This document shows positions 45,072 to 57,900 of a stretch of DNA of 64,000 bases, piece by piece. The position numbers and the translations under genes are program-made. A model generated the notes under the pieces. That model was given only the letters and a program-made list of their open reading frames with translations, ran no database searches and was not told the origin of the DNA. The DNA is taken from positions 28,275,888 through 28,339,887 of the forward strand of contig OX393562.1 of NCBI GenBank assembly GCA_947652115.1, written 5' to 3'. Source of the DNA: Blastomussa wellsi (lineage: Eukaryota; Cnidaria; Anthozoa; Scleractinia; Plerogyridae). The first letter of the stretch is position 1; every line of letters starts with the position of its first letter.

Positions 45072-46079
45072 ATGGATGGAAACAACACAACAAGGGCCAA
45101 CTTAACTGACGATGGCCTTGACACACCTTCCTCTCCCGTTTTGGACAGAATCTTTAGAATTCTAATCGTTTCTATCATAATAATTGTCATTGTTGCCACC
45201 GTCTGTGGAAACCTTTTAGTCTGCGTGGCTATTTTGCTCAATAAACGCCTTCGAAAGACCACCAACTACTTCATATTCTCTCTGGCCATCTCTGATCTTA
45301 TGACAGCGCTTTTCTCCATGCCATTCGACGTCGAGGCTTTGCTGCATCCATACCAGTGGGGTAGCGGCGAGTTCGTGTGCAACTTCTGGGCATTCATGTA
45401 CCTCATCGCCGCGCCAACGTCGATACTGAATCTGATGGCGGTTAGCTTGGACCGGTATCTTGCCATCAGCACGCCGCTAAAATATTACAATGTGATGAAG
45501 CCTAAGCTAGCCTTGGTGATCATAGCTTTAATATGGCTCTACTCTCTGACATTCACCACTGCTGGAATGTTGCGTTGGCCCTACTATGAGCAAAGCGTCA
45601 TGGGCGGGTTGTGCTACTTTAACATCAGCCCCTACTACTCTGTGGTAAGTTCAGCGGTGAATTTTATTTTGCCAACAGTGATAATGTGTATCATCTATTC
45701 CCACATCTACAAGATTGCCAGCGCGCATGCCCGCCAAATCGCTAAGCAAGAAGTCACAGTTTCAGTGCCGTCTAATTCGAATGAAGACTCGGGAACGATC
45801 ACTTCCGAGAAGAAACGGATAAAAAGAAACATCAAGGCCGCCAAGACCATCGCCATTATAGTGTCCACGTTCCTGTTATGCTGGATGCCGCTGACTTTGA
45901 TTTCCACTGTTGGTTCGCTTTGCAGAGAATGTCTTATGGTCAATGGAGAATTGTGGATGGCACTTGCCGTGTTAGCTTACATGAATTCCGCAATGAATCC
46001 TATTTTGTATTCATTCTTCAACCACGAGTTCCGCGATGCCTTTAAAAAGCTCTTTAAACTGCAGTTTAGATTTCGCTAG
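45072..46079 (+). CDS. Rhodopsin-class (class A) GPCR, amine-receptor-like orphan, single exon
   Basis: Seven-transmembrane receptor at the plasma membrane that should signal through G proteins. 335 aa from the ATG, single exon. N-terminal glycosylation sites at N4, N5 and N10. TM1 carries GN (46-47); TM2 has LAISD with D75; C103 and C181 form the usual disulfide pair; DRY is at 127-129; TM4 W155; TM5 P201; TM6 CWMP at 270-273; TM7 NPILY at 309-313. The third loop is short and ends in a basic stretch (KKRIKRNIKAAK). The overall pattern is closest to biogenic amine and related receptors, but position 3.32 is Tyr (Y110) where amine receptors have Asp. The ligand is therefore not predictable. 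Single-exon amine-like receptors are common in cnidarians. Confidence 0.92.
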   Translation: MDGNNTTRANLTDDGLDTPSSPVLDRIFRILIVSIIIIVIVATVCGNLLVCVAILLNKRLRKTTNYFIFSLAISDLMTALFSMPFDVEALLHPYQWGSGEFVCNFWAFMYLIAAPTSILNLMAVSLDRYLAISTPLKYYNVMKPKLALVIIALIWLYSLTFTTAGMLRWPYYEQSVMGGLCYFNISPYYSVVSSAVNFILPTVIMCIIYSHIYKIASAHARQIAKQEVTVSVPSNSNEDSGTITSEKKRIKRNIKAAKTIAIIVSTFLLCWMPLTLISTVGSLCRECLMVNGELWMALAVLAYMNSAMNPILYSFFNHEFRDAFKKLFKLQFRFR

Positions 46080-47079
46080 ATCTGGTTATAATTACAAGCA
46101 GCACAGGAAAGAGCACAGACTTAGTTCTGAAACATCGAAAGAAACTTTATCGGCGCTAGTGAAATTCTCAGTCTTGGAAATGTCTGAGTGGATAAATTGA
46201 AGAAAGCTAGCTACTAAAGTTCACAATAAGTAAGCCGAAGAGCTAAACGGATAACAAGTGGCTACAGGTTGACTAATTAAATCCTTACGAGAGGTCACGA
46301 AACCTAAAAGGCTTAATGTCGAAATATTTGAAACCGAAAAAGTAGACTATCGAACAACTATTAATAGGAAAGTCCGGTCGAATTCTGGAAGGAAAGTGGA
46401 AAAGTTTTTGAACGATAGTACTTGGTTCGAACATGGACTCAATCAGTTAATTATATATGTTAACGTTGGTTAAGTTAACTACTACGCTTACTTAATTAAG
46501 CAATGTGTAATATGTAAATTATTGAGCTTAAATGCTTTAAGGATGTTTATATTAACACCTATTGAGGGTCTCAAGCGAGACTTCTAAACCATGTCAAGGT
46601 TTGACATCTGAAATCTGAAAGTGAAAATAGAAAGATAATGCTTCATGCCGAGCCACCGGCAATGAACTTCAAGTTCGAGTCCTTTACAACGGGAAGTACG
46701 AAATTAAAGTATACCGGCATTCAATTCGGCAGGCCTTTTTTCCACCCACTTTGCAGGAAAGCAAAACTTTTCCTGCGATAAAGGAAATTATTTCTTTGTA
46801 GCGTGCAGCAACTAAACGGAGCTTTGTAAGATACAGTTAATCTGAACAAGGGACAATCAGTCAGTCTCAGAAATGTTCATAAACGGCGTTTCTTGTTTTG
46901 TGATGTAGCCAAGCTTCCAATGAGTTGTTGTGTTTATTTTAAAATGTAGAAAACAAGCTTGCATTTCAAAATAAAGACTGAAAGGCAAACAGGCGACACA
47001 TTCCAATCCATGACCTGTTACAACGGGGTGACTATCAAAACATTCTTGTCTACGAGAAAACAGAAGATAAATTGGCATT
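46080..47079. other. GPCR 3' flank
   Basis: Non-coding. No repeat arms or second gene recognised before the F3 PLE fragment. Confidence 0.4.
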
Positions 47080-47108
47080 AGAACGAGACTTCCTTTAAGA
47101 TTCGTAAC

Positions 47109-47366
47109 ATGTTTAGTGTGAAGGACCCTGTGCCTGTTGACCTTCGTTCGACTGTGGTCTACAAGTTTACCTGTGCAAGCTGTAATTCTTGCCATGTCGG
47201 CGAAACTAGCCGACACCTCTCGACACGCATTCGCGAACACCTAAACAGGGACAGGACCTCACATATCTTTCAACACCTTCAACAATCTGAGGCATGCCAC
47301 AAATCCTGCTCTACTGAATGTTTCAAATTTTTGACCATGCGACCACAAAATTCCAGGTCAAGATAA
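47109..47366 (+). pseudogene. F3 PLE GIY-YIG endonuclease fragment
   Basis: Reads STVVYKFTCASCNSCHVGET, then RHLSTRIREHL, with downstream Cys residues. The usual YIGET is HVGET, so the second conserved Tyr is lost. A frameshift precedes the C-terminal helix. Confidence 0.85.
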
Positions 47367-47583
47367 AAGAAGCGTTACATATCTCCTGGGAGCAACCTTC
47401 TTTAAACAAGCAATTATACCATGTTAATTTAACTCTCTCGTTCTAATCAGCATGTTACTATTGTACATTCTTTTGTTACTTTTGGCTATTTTGTTAGGTT
47501 CCCAATTTATTTCACACTTGTTAGTTATCTTTGTTTAGCATTATATTATAAATTCAAATGTAACTTCAAATTAATTCTACTTT

Positions 47584-47622
47584 CAACTGAAGATGGTCGT
47601 TGAACGACCGAAACATGTCTTG
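47584..47622 (+). ncRNA. Hammerhead-like motif, PLE family F3
   Basis: CAA, core CTGAAGA (47587-47593), extra T, stem II GGTCG/CGACC with loop TTGAA, GAAAC, AT, GTC, TTG. All core bases match the CUGANGA...GAAA...UH rule. Stem I begins CAA/TTG, stem III is AC/GT with a 2-base loop. Confidence 0.7.
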
Positions 47623-47640
47623 CAAACGTAGTTTCAAATG

Positions 47641-48924
47641 TGTCGTTATTTTTATAAAAATTGTTGCTAGTCTGCTCCTTTCTAGATCTTTTGGAAATCT
47701 ATAAATATAACAAAATAAAAAAATATCGGACAAAGAAAGGCTATGACAACTTCTACAAGATGAAATTGAAATGTCCTTTCGCTTTTTAAAATACTCCTTA
47801 CCCGGGTTACAAGCAAAGAGCAAACGGTTTTTACACCGCTTATAAGCCCCTGTCCCCAATATAAGCTTTCCCTAGAAGTTAAGCCAGGGACATACATGTT
47901 AGCCCTCCCATGTTAGCCGCATGCGTAGACATGGTAGAAGAGAAAAGCGTGACGAGCCCAAAGGGCTTTACGCGTTGTGCAGGAGGCCAGGGACATGTCT
48001 TATAACCGTTCTAGGATATCATGTCAATGCACTGTCAAGACTACAGAAGTTACGTCTCGTCTTTTGTAGTTGTTCTGTAACACAAAGAGCGAATTAAAAT
48101 AATTTGCAGGCACAAATAACAACCAAACAACGTACAGGAACGCGAGTGAATTTTTTAGAATCGTGAAGAGCTTATCTTTCAAAGATTAAAAGCTCTATCC
48201 CATAGATAGACAATCTTAGTTACAGATGTCACGTTCTCGAAAACATTCCAACTGAACGAATTAAACGCACCCCACAGGTCGTGTAAAATTAACATTTTAT
48301 TGGTGGTTTTCACTGTCACGCTATCAAAAACTAAATTCAAAACAATTGAACTACAGAAGCTTACAATTTCATAGAGTGTAGATGATAAATAAACAAATAA
48401 TTTCTCCAAGTCTCAGGCCTGTGCGGTGTCCCGTTAGCGAGTTATTTGCCGAAACGTTCCACGCAAATTTACAAAGCTTTAGTATGGAGACGCCATATTT
48501 GTGTCCTTCCGAGGGGCACAAATATGGCCACCGTGATGCACGCGAAACCATCTGGAATTCAGTTGTGCTATAATAGCGACTACTTTTGGCTTATCAGCTA
48601 CTATTATACTTACACATAAACACCACTTATTATATCTGAAATGGTCAAACATCTGAAAATCGAAAGGATAGGCTTTTTCTAAACAAAACAGTTTTGTCAC
48701 GGTTCTCAGCTTGATGTCACGTACGGCCGAGAACTCAAATATTCAAGATGCTCTGTTTTCAAAACGAAGGGTACTATCGGGCTGAAAATTTGCGAAAAGA
48801 TATGTTTTTAGTTCACCTTACACCTGGTGGCAACAAAAATTTAGCATGCCTAGCGAATTTTGATTTCAGAATTTTATGACGTCACATGAAAACCAAGAAT
48901 TGACTTTCGTCCTGCACCAGCTGA
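47641..48924. other. Spacer between F3 PLE and the HSPA14 3' end
   Basis: Contains a short hairpin (listed separately). No gene supported. The HSPA14 3' UTR should lie in its right part. Confidence 0.4.
48492..48528. repeat. Short hairpin, arms gccatatttgtg
   Basis: The arms are gccatatttgtgtcc and ggggcacaaatatggc around ttccga. It may be a minimal MITE or a transcript-end hairpin of HSPA14. Confidence 0.6.
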
Positions 48925-51900
48925 TCAACTACTGGCTTCTATATTGATGTCCACAGACTTCTCAGATGTCTTTTCCACCAAGTGAATGTGAAGTGACCCA
49001 TCTCTGGTTGAATAAAAAAGAGGTTAATTAACAAGTGGTTCATGGCGCGCACGGGAAGTTTGAAGAGGTGCATTCGCTAGAGTTGCTCTAGGCTGTCAGC
49101 TCGAGCAACTCTAGCTTCTTGAGTGCTCTCCAAACTTCCCGCGTGCACCATAACTCGATAGTGCACAGCTGAAAGCCTCGATATTTGATTTATAACATTG
49201 CCTGTGGAATGAATATCAAAAGCCTAGCGCGAAAAAAAGAATTTCTGGCGAAACGATTTGTTCACACTATTAGCGTGCACTATTAGATTTCGTGCACGTT
49301 TATGTATACTGAGCTTCACTGCGCGGCTTTGCTAACCACATTATAAGTCAAACTCAAGAACAGTCGGGCCGGGGAACTGCCAGCTGATGACGAAATCCCA
49401 TCTCCGACGCATCGGGAACTCCATGCCCACTCCTTGCCCCCAGCTGACCGTAACGTAGAAGATGCTGGAGACGGGGCGAACGGTTTATCGTCCTTATCCG
49501 AGAAGACAATAACATCTAACCATTTTTAGATGTCATTGCAAAGGCTGCACGTTCGCCTCGATTATCACATAAGCTTTTAATGAAGAGATTTTTACTTTTT
49601 TAGACCCCGAGGCTTGCTCAGGTCTGGGAATCGAACCCGAGACCTCCCGCACAGTAGTCCGACGCTCTACCAACCGCTTGATCGCGAGATGACCCGAGAT
49701 TGCTTTCGGTAATTCGCGACCTCTCGCGCTAGTTTTTGATTGGATAAAGTAAGTCGGACCCTTCTCGAGTGCATCAGCGAAGATTTGCCAGAACTAGCAC
49801 TTGTTCCCCTGACTGAGAAAAACGGGACATAAAAAAAGCCAACACAAGGTCCAACTAAACGTATTATTTTATTAACAAGGCTTATGAGTTTCTATTTAGC
49901 TTTCGATCATTATAATCGATTAATCGTACCTTCTAATGTGAAAAGTTCCTATGATTTGTGCTTCTCCTTTTGCCATCGGTGGGATGTCTTCAAGAACAAC
50001 CTGTTGTGATGCGAAAATGACTCAAAAGTACAAATAAACCTTTATAAAAATCACGCAAATTTTGAAATGGGAAGTACCAAAACCTGCTGATTTTAACTCA
50101 CGAGTGAGCGAGTTTGCACACTGGCACCTCTCTTGCTAAGTAAACTCCATTGAATTACAAACCATTCACTCGCAAGGCATTCAGATATTCTTCAAGTACT
50201 TCTCAGAATTGTAATGCAATGTCACTTGATTACCCCGATAACACGGAAGAGCTCTTCAGTAGCTCGTTAGGAAGTTTGCGAAAGTTAAGAAAAGGATTTT
50301 AAAGTGTCGGTTTTTGAAGAGGGATGAAAACCGGAGAAAAACCCTCGAAGCAAGGACGAGAACCAACAACAAACTCAACCCACCTATGACGACGGGTCCG
50401 GGAATCAAACCCCGGCGACGCACGTTTCCGTTTCGTAAACGGTCGATGCCATTTTTTCGACACTTAGAATTTTTTTTGGGCTATCATCGAATTTTTTTAC
50501 CCACAAAAAAGAAAAATTGTTAGTCAATGACAAGAATCGAACCCTGAACCTCTGACAAGCCAACATCACTATTTCACCAGTACACTACCACTACACTACC
50601 AGGCCAATCCGCCAAATCCTCACAAAATTTCGTTATAAAACAAGACTTTCTTAGTATATATATTTTACTTATAGTATTGCCCCACCCAACAAATAAAGCT
50701 AACCGCAAGCACACCAGTGTGAAATTGAACAATTAAGCATTTGGTAAGTGTGTATTAGTCTATCACCAGTTTCGACCTAGTCCAGGCCTAAACTAGAGCG
50801 GATATAGCATCGTCCATTCCGAAAAGCTTGGTTACCAATTATGGCATCGACCGTTAAAAAATGGCACCGACCGTTTACGAAACGGAAATTAGCCCGGCGA
50901 CAGTGGTGGGAGGCGAGCGCTCTCACAACTGCACCAACCTTGCTCCCAAAAATTAGCGTTTACTGATAGCACAGGTTCATTCACCTGTACCGAGGACCTT
51001 CTCGACCTTGTTATTTGTGTCCCGGAGGGGGGGGGACAAATGTTCATTCTTGTTAGCTTCAGTTTATAATTCATGTTTGCTAATGTGTTCACCAATGGAA
51101 AACGGACTGGAAGTAGTTTAATTTGGTACAAGTCAACTGAAAAAAAAGCAACCCACCTTGGCCACAAGATTCTTTTCTGGGTCGTTAGGTGTGTCATCAT
51201 TTACCTCATATACACATAAACAAACAGTCTCCTGTATAGCACAGGAAAAGGCAGAATTTCAAAACATGTTGACAAAGAGTAAACAAGCCTTGAAAAATAA
51301 TAGCTAGCATGCAGGCGGAATATGTCGTCAATTATGCTAATTGATGAGATCTATTCAAACAATCGTATTTGCGGCCACATAAACGTCATAAAAAGTCATG
51401 AAAATCGTTTATTTTAGGAGATTTATTGTTGTTTGGGACAATGAATTCTGGGGAATTGACGACAGTTATATTCCTTTTGTTCTAGGAAGCTTAACTGAAA
51501 ACTTTCAAGCATTTTGACGATAGTGTGTGTCGATATTGCCTACGGGCATGGTGTTTTGAGTTTGAACTTCACAGCTTTTTATCCTCTTCAAAATACGTTG
51601 TTCTGATCAGTATTGTATTGTTTCTTACGCTGTGGGTTCATCCTCGCAGTTTTCGGGTCTAACGGGCCTAAAGGGTTCAGTTCCAGGGTTTCGTTAAGTA
51701 GATAAATTACTTTGATATAGCACCAAGTTGTCCCAAGGACCACAAGGCAAACTAAGAAAATTCAATGGTGGCTTTCAAAGCCGACCTGGAGACTAATACA
51801 AGTGTTAAATCAACATCACAAACCTGATTATCTACAGAAGTTGTAAAATTGTGAGTTCTTCTTGAGGGAATAGGAGTGTACTTGGAGATGATTGGACATA

Positions 51901-54900
51901 GGAGTGACTCTGCTTCTTCTAGCTGTGAAGATAGCACATGAATAATTTAAGTTACAAAGGGTAGTTAAAGTAGTTGCGTCACGATATTTTGGGGTCATTT
52001 TTTGCGACGAACCAAACTACCCTTAAAACGTAAGAAACCTTAAAGTAATAGTTTACTAAGGTAGAAAACATGAAATAGGTGATACTAAACCAAAAAGGAA
52101 CAAGGATGGTTAAGGATGGAGAAGATTGAAACGGATTGCAAATTACAAGTTTGAAAAATGGGGAGAAAGAGGACAAGAATGCAAGGATGGAATGCATTAC
52201 GACATGGATTACAGTTAATCGATTTTGTAGCAGGATGTCAAAACCATACTAAGCTCCATTCTGGTGAAATTTTGAAACTTAAGCATATCTTTTTCTTTTC
52301 AGTTGATATTTCTTTGCTTTCACCAATGTTGGTGTTTATTTTTTCCTTTTTTCCCATTTCAAGATAGCAATGGTAGTTCATAAGCAGCTCCCAACCATGC
52401 TTACGAAAGCATGATACATCACCCGGGGTACTATCCTTATACTACCAAATAAACTCTTTTCAGAGCATGAACGGTGAATGCTTCACTTCATCACATATGG
52501 ATGAACAGATCTTTACCGGACGAAAAGGAGGGAGGATTATATTAATAAAGCTGTTTTGTAATTGTGTCCTTGAGGAGATAGTGATAAACATTGTACTTAC
52601 CATTACGCTGATTGCTCTTGATGTACATTCCACTTCTATTGTATCACGGTTTAATTGATCTTCTCTCCCTTGAAGTAAAGATGCCTTGACAGATCAAACG
52701 AAATAGCCATGAACTGGGCAAGGCTCCATCTGATTATTTCTTTGGCAAAAGGAATTTAGAATTTCGGGTTCGCTCGCACTTTTACTTCGTGAAAGTCTAC
52801 ACCAAATTTGACAATGTGATGAATTTGAAGAACTTCATGGTCGATTACGGGACGTACCATAGCAAGCTCACGTCTATTTACATTCTCGTCCTCATAGCCC
52901 TTAGCACGAGAAATAACGGGCTATGGGGACATAGGATTTCCACTAAAAGATTCTAGGACTTTCGGACCTCATGTATACAGTATTGATGTCTCTACATGTA
53001 GACTTTCTCAAAGTCGTTTGCTTCTCGTTTCCGGTTTGACAGCTCGACTTGTAAGCAAGTCTATGTCTACATGTTGTGTGCTGCAATATGGCAACCGGCG
53101 AACATTTTGACTTCCGTTTAAGATTTCTTTGTTCTCAAACAGCCAATAAAAAAATTCAATTTTTATTTCAAAATTATATGTCCCCAGAGCCCCTCGTTTT
53201 TCGTGCCAAGGCCCAGCCGGCTAAGAGAAACGAAAAGGGCTATGGGGACGAGAATGGTCTATTTGTTAAAAATCCACCACACGGAAAAAGATGGTGGCGA
53301 TACATTTCACCATTATCTTGCGAGCCTAACACAACCCACAGGACAGGTAGAAAGCTATGATTTAACGAAATTTTTGTTTCTGTATTAATCACGTTGCTCT
53401 TACTGAGTTTGAAGGTTTAAGAGCATTTCTTTGCATTTTTACAAGCGTTTTTAGGGTTTTCGGGGGTTAAGAATTGTAGGTAGATAAGCCTGTCATCCTC
53501 TTTTTCCGTACAATGGATTACAGGTGTATGGCCAACATTTACACTGCAGTACCTCAATGGCTGCTCCATGTGCTAACACACTGTCGGCATCAATGGATTG
53601 ACAAATTTCCTTTTCACCAAAATATTCCTGGACAAGCTGCTTGATTCTAGGAATACGAGTTGAACCACCTGCTAATATAACCTTAAAAAACACAAGCAAA
53701 CATTAATGGCAGGCATGACAGCAAACACCCTCCCTGTGGGCATTGATTAGTTGGTCGATTCTGGGAATATGATTATTATTATTTAACACATAAGTCATTG
53801 TAAAATGGTGAAGAAAGGGAATGTGAAAATTAACAGTTTCGCCCAAAACAGTACGTTTTATGATCATAAGCAGCTATTTCAATCTACAGTACAGCACATT
53901 TGGTGACTGATCTTAGCATTAACAATGCTTCGGATCCACGATGTTTAATTATTTGACATATAGTACCTGGTCTATATTGTCTTTGCTATAGACCAATTCC
54001 GATATATTAAAATTCTAACATGGCGCCAAGGCTTGGGGGAATAAATTATTCATTGATCCCTGAACCTCGACGTAAAATCTTTTGTTTTATTCCCCCCCAA
54101 GCCTTGGCGAAATGTTAGAATATTGATATATCGGAATTGGTCTATTGGTAACAACTGACAATTGGTTTGGTGATTGATCTCAGCATGAGGGGGGTGAATA
54201 GGTTCGCGGATCAACGGATTTAGCCTTAAAGCACACGGATTGAGGATTTCATCGAAAAATTAAGCGGATTCATGGTTTTCGAAAATGAACTGGATCACGG
54301 ATTAGCTGATAATTTGAACTCGGATTCCAGACTATGTATGCCATGAATCTCGGATCGTGTCCTTGGCGTATCTTCAGTCTTGGTCTCATTGTTCTCGTTT
54401 TGTACATTTTCTGTTTGGACGAGACCCAAACCATCGCTTTACAATAGGACTGCCGCAAAAAGAAGCAATGAAACGAAACCACTTGAAAAATTGCCATCAA
54501 AACAACATCTACCGTCCTTTCAGTGAAACTGTTGCACAGAAAGTTTTTAAGGAATGTGGCCAAAAACTAGCACGGATTGGTGGATTCGCGTACCCCTATT
54601 CACCCCCCTCCAGCATGTAACAATGATTCCATGGTGTTACATTGTTTGCCAGGTCTTACCTGATCTATATTGTCTTTGCTAAGATTTGATGTCGCGAGAA
54701 CTCTGTCGATGGCTGAAAGACTTTGTTGGAATAAACTGAAACAAAGAGACTCAAACCGAGCCCTGCAAAGAACAAACGCGGTTGTGTTTTGTACATGACG
54801 ATAGTCGCAATACAATGACTTTGAGAAAGACAATGATGACGACAGCGACAACAACGAAGATCACGACAATAATGGTGATAATGATGATAACAACGATGAT

Positions 54901-57900
54901 GTAAGGCCAATGATGATGATGATGACGACGATGATGATGACGACAACAACGAAGACAAAGACAACAACAATGGTTGATGATGATGATGATGATGATGACA
55001 ATGAGGAGGATGATGCCGGTGCTGACAATGACGATGATGAAGGCAATGACACAAGAAGAATGACAATGAAAGTAATCACTGACAGTGACTGTGACACAAG
55101 CAACATTACCTTGACACTGTCGTGTGCATGTCAATTCCATCGTAAAGGGACTCAATGGCACAAGTTGCCGTATCTCTGGATGATAGAATATGTTTGCAAT
55201 TTTCAGCACTTGCCATAAGTTTGGCCATTGCTCTGGCACTGCCTCTGACATCTTGTTTAAATTGTCTGTAATGAACCCAGGAGGAAAATGTTTTCTTAGT
55301 ATGATTGAGTGGATTTTGTAAAGATGCAGATCTGTCATATAAATTAAATGATTTTAATGAGAAATTTGCAAAATTATGCACAGAAACCTTTGAAACTCTG
55401 CAGCAAGATGTTGTGCTAGTAACTCATCAAATTTGATTCCACCCAGAGCTGCGTCATGCTCTGCGGCTACTACTCTGTACATTCCACCACTGACGGCCAA
55501 CACAGTCACATCAAGTGTTGTACCTCCAAGTCTGTACACAAGCACTGTCCTGACAGTACAACAAAAATGGCTCAGTCTCAATCAGTTGAAAAGAATTGAG
55601 CCTGAAGGTAACATGAATCATGCACAAGTTCAACTAGTTCTACCAGGCTAAATCTGCAGTTGCTAACTATCCATACCTGGGAATGTTAAGGGAGGTGGTG
55701 AAGGTCAAAAGGCTAAACTGGAATTTACAGAGGGATGGAGGAAGGTTAAATTAGGGTATGGAAAGTTTCTGGAACAAGCATTGAGTTAAAATTACAATTT
55801 AAGTCATATCATTGACAGGGGAAAGCATGGAAGGCATATTTACAACATCAAAGGTAAACTGGGCCTGATGGCAAGGTTTGTAGAGTCAACTCTATCTAAG
55901 GCAGACACCTTCAGAACCGGGACCAACTGCCTGTCTTAGAGAGGTGTCCATTTTATAGAGAGTTGAAACAAAAAATGGTGTGCAGGGACCAGCAGGGGAC
56001 CAGCAGGGAACAACACCAGGTGTCCATTAAGAGAGTGTTGACTATAATCCAGTGACAGTGGATCAAATGAACATGTAACAGACAACATTATTGCCAATCT
56101 TTAACTGGGGCCTCATCCAGATATGTCCAGGATTGACCACTAATGAAATGCAAGCTCTTTATGATAAGCATCACAAAGAGTCCTCATTGATGACAGTTCA
56201 CTAAAACGCACATAATGCTGTCAAATATGAAGAAATATGAAAATGGAAAATAACCCAGTCAAATATGAAATAGTAGTTGAACAATACTTGCATTCAATCC
56301 TGGATATAGGTGGTATCGGCCAAAAAGCTGGTCAAACAGTGAAATGATAGTTGGAAATTCAGATACTGTCCTTCCCAGTTAGCCTGCGAACGCAGACGTA
56401 TTTCCGGCTGTCGAGATTCCCAGTCTGCTTTGGTTCGAGCATAGATTACAGAAATAATAAATAAATGTAATATTCATGAAATAAAGTAAACTTAAAGTAA
56501 ATTTAGTTTATACCATTTCACATCAAAGAAGAATTGACCCTAAAATATAAATTGGCCTACCTCACAGTAGTCCGATCACTTTGCCCAATGTCTGTCCAGA
56601 GAAATGATTGGTGTTAATCATGGTCATTAGAGCAGTTTTCAATTGAGTGTGGAAAGTAATTAGCAAATTACTTTGGTTTTGCATTACTATGCTCAGTGAT
56701 TGGTTTAAAAATCTCGCGCCACTTTTCAACCAATCAGAAGTAAAACCAAAACCAATCATAATTCACATGCGCACGTTTCCAGCACTTTGAGTCGGCAATG
56801 TGTAATTACTTAGAGTTTTGATTGAATCACTGGATTGTCTCCATCCATTGTCATTGACCAAAGTAATTACGTTGGTTTTGGTTTTATGACACTCAATTGA
56901 AACTCAGTCTATTTTTGGGGACAAGCTCATATTGGCTATAATGGTTTTATGCTGTTAGGTAAAGAAAAAACTCTATTCAGATGACTTCCAGAATGTGATC
57001 AAATGTGTGGTTCATATTCACTTTGCTTATTATAGTCCAGAAACAGACAACATACCAGTAGATCTGCATTTAAAATTGAAAATGATGTAAACAGGAATTA
57101 GAAACACTGACTATATTTCTTCCTTCATATCTGCCCAGCATTTAAATCCCTGTTACACTGATTTTACATTATATTTAACTGAGTATGTTTCAATCCTTGA
57201 CTTAACCATAGGCCAGAGCTGCTGCTGCTGGTTGACTGATGATACGAAGCACGTCAAAGCCAGCATCTTCGGCTGCTTCCCTGGAGAATAACAAACCAAA
57301 ACACTCCATGTCCTATATATTTTCTGGCATAAAAGTACATAAATATGGCCCAATCAGAGCCCTTGAATTATCATCAGGTGTAGAAGGTAATTAGTCAAGG
57401 TACTCTCTTTGTTGGTAACCTAATATATAAAATAAATAATTTATTAAAAATGTAATTTATAAATAAATAAATAATTTATGAAAAATGTAAGTAAATAAAT
57501 AATTTATTAAAAATGTAGGAACTCTATATGTCTGCCTGTATAGTGACTGAAAATTGACTAATAAACAGATAGACGAGGTTGATGCACTGTTTTATTTATT
57601 CTTGATTAACTTACTTAGCAGTTATTTTATTTGAATACCTTATGGCTGTTTTTTGTTCATCATTGAAGTATAAAGGTACAGTGATGACAGCTTCTTCAAT
57701 GTCATTTCCAACATTGGCCTGTGCAATTTCTGCAAAAAGAAAATACTCAACAAAATACCAGTGAAGTTCTATTTGGCTATTTAAGGTCCACCAACCATAG
57801 GACAGCTATGAACCATCTATGAGCCCATAAACAACAGGACTTGGTTGAGTATAATAAATGAAAGTTTTTTCTCTCAGTGCATTTGCAAGTGGAACTCCCT

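Larger units (their letters stand above)
47080..47640 (+). mobile_element. PLE family F3, decayed 3' end
   Basis: GIY-YIG tail of a third PLE family, followed by its hammerhead-like motif (47584-47622). The 5' part is missing. The coding region changes frame near 47345 (the EALHISW and LNKQLYHVNL segment follows in another frame). Confidence 0.85.

Noticed and set aside
45707..45943. Minus-strand ORFs inside the GPCR
   Set aside because: They are antisense shadows of the well-supported receptor frame.
49612..49700. A tRNA gene on the minus strand
   Set aside because: A and B boxes are present, but stems do not pair as a tRNA and the sequence continues as a SINE.
50521..50605. A second tRNA gene on the minus strand
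   Set aside because: It lies inside a MITE, the anticodon arm is poor, and it is better explained as captured or nested SINE sequence.
54665..55338. Long open frames of poly-Asp, poly-Ser and poly-His
   Set aside because: They come from the GAT/GAC-rich tract in HSPA14 intron 10 and occur in several frames of both strands; the real exons flank it.
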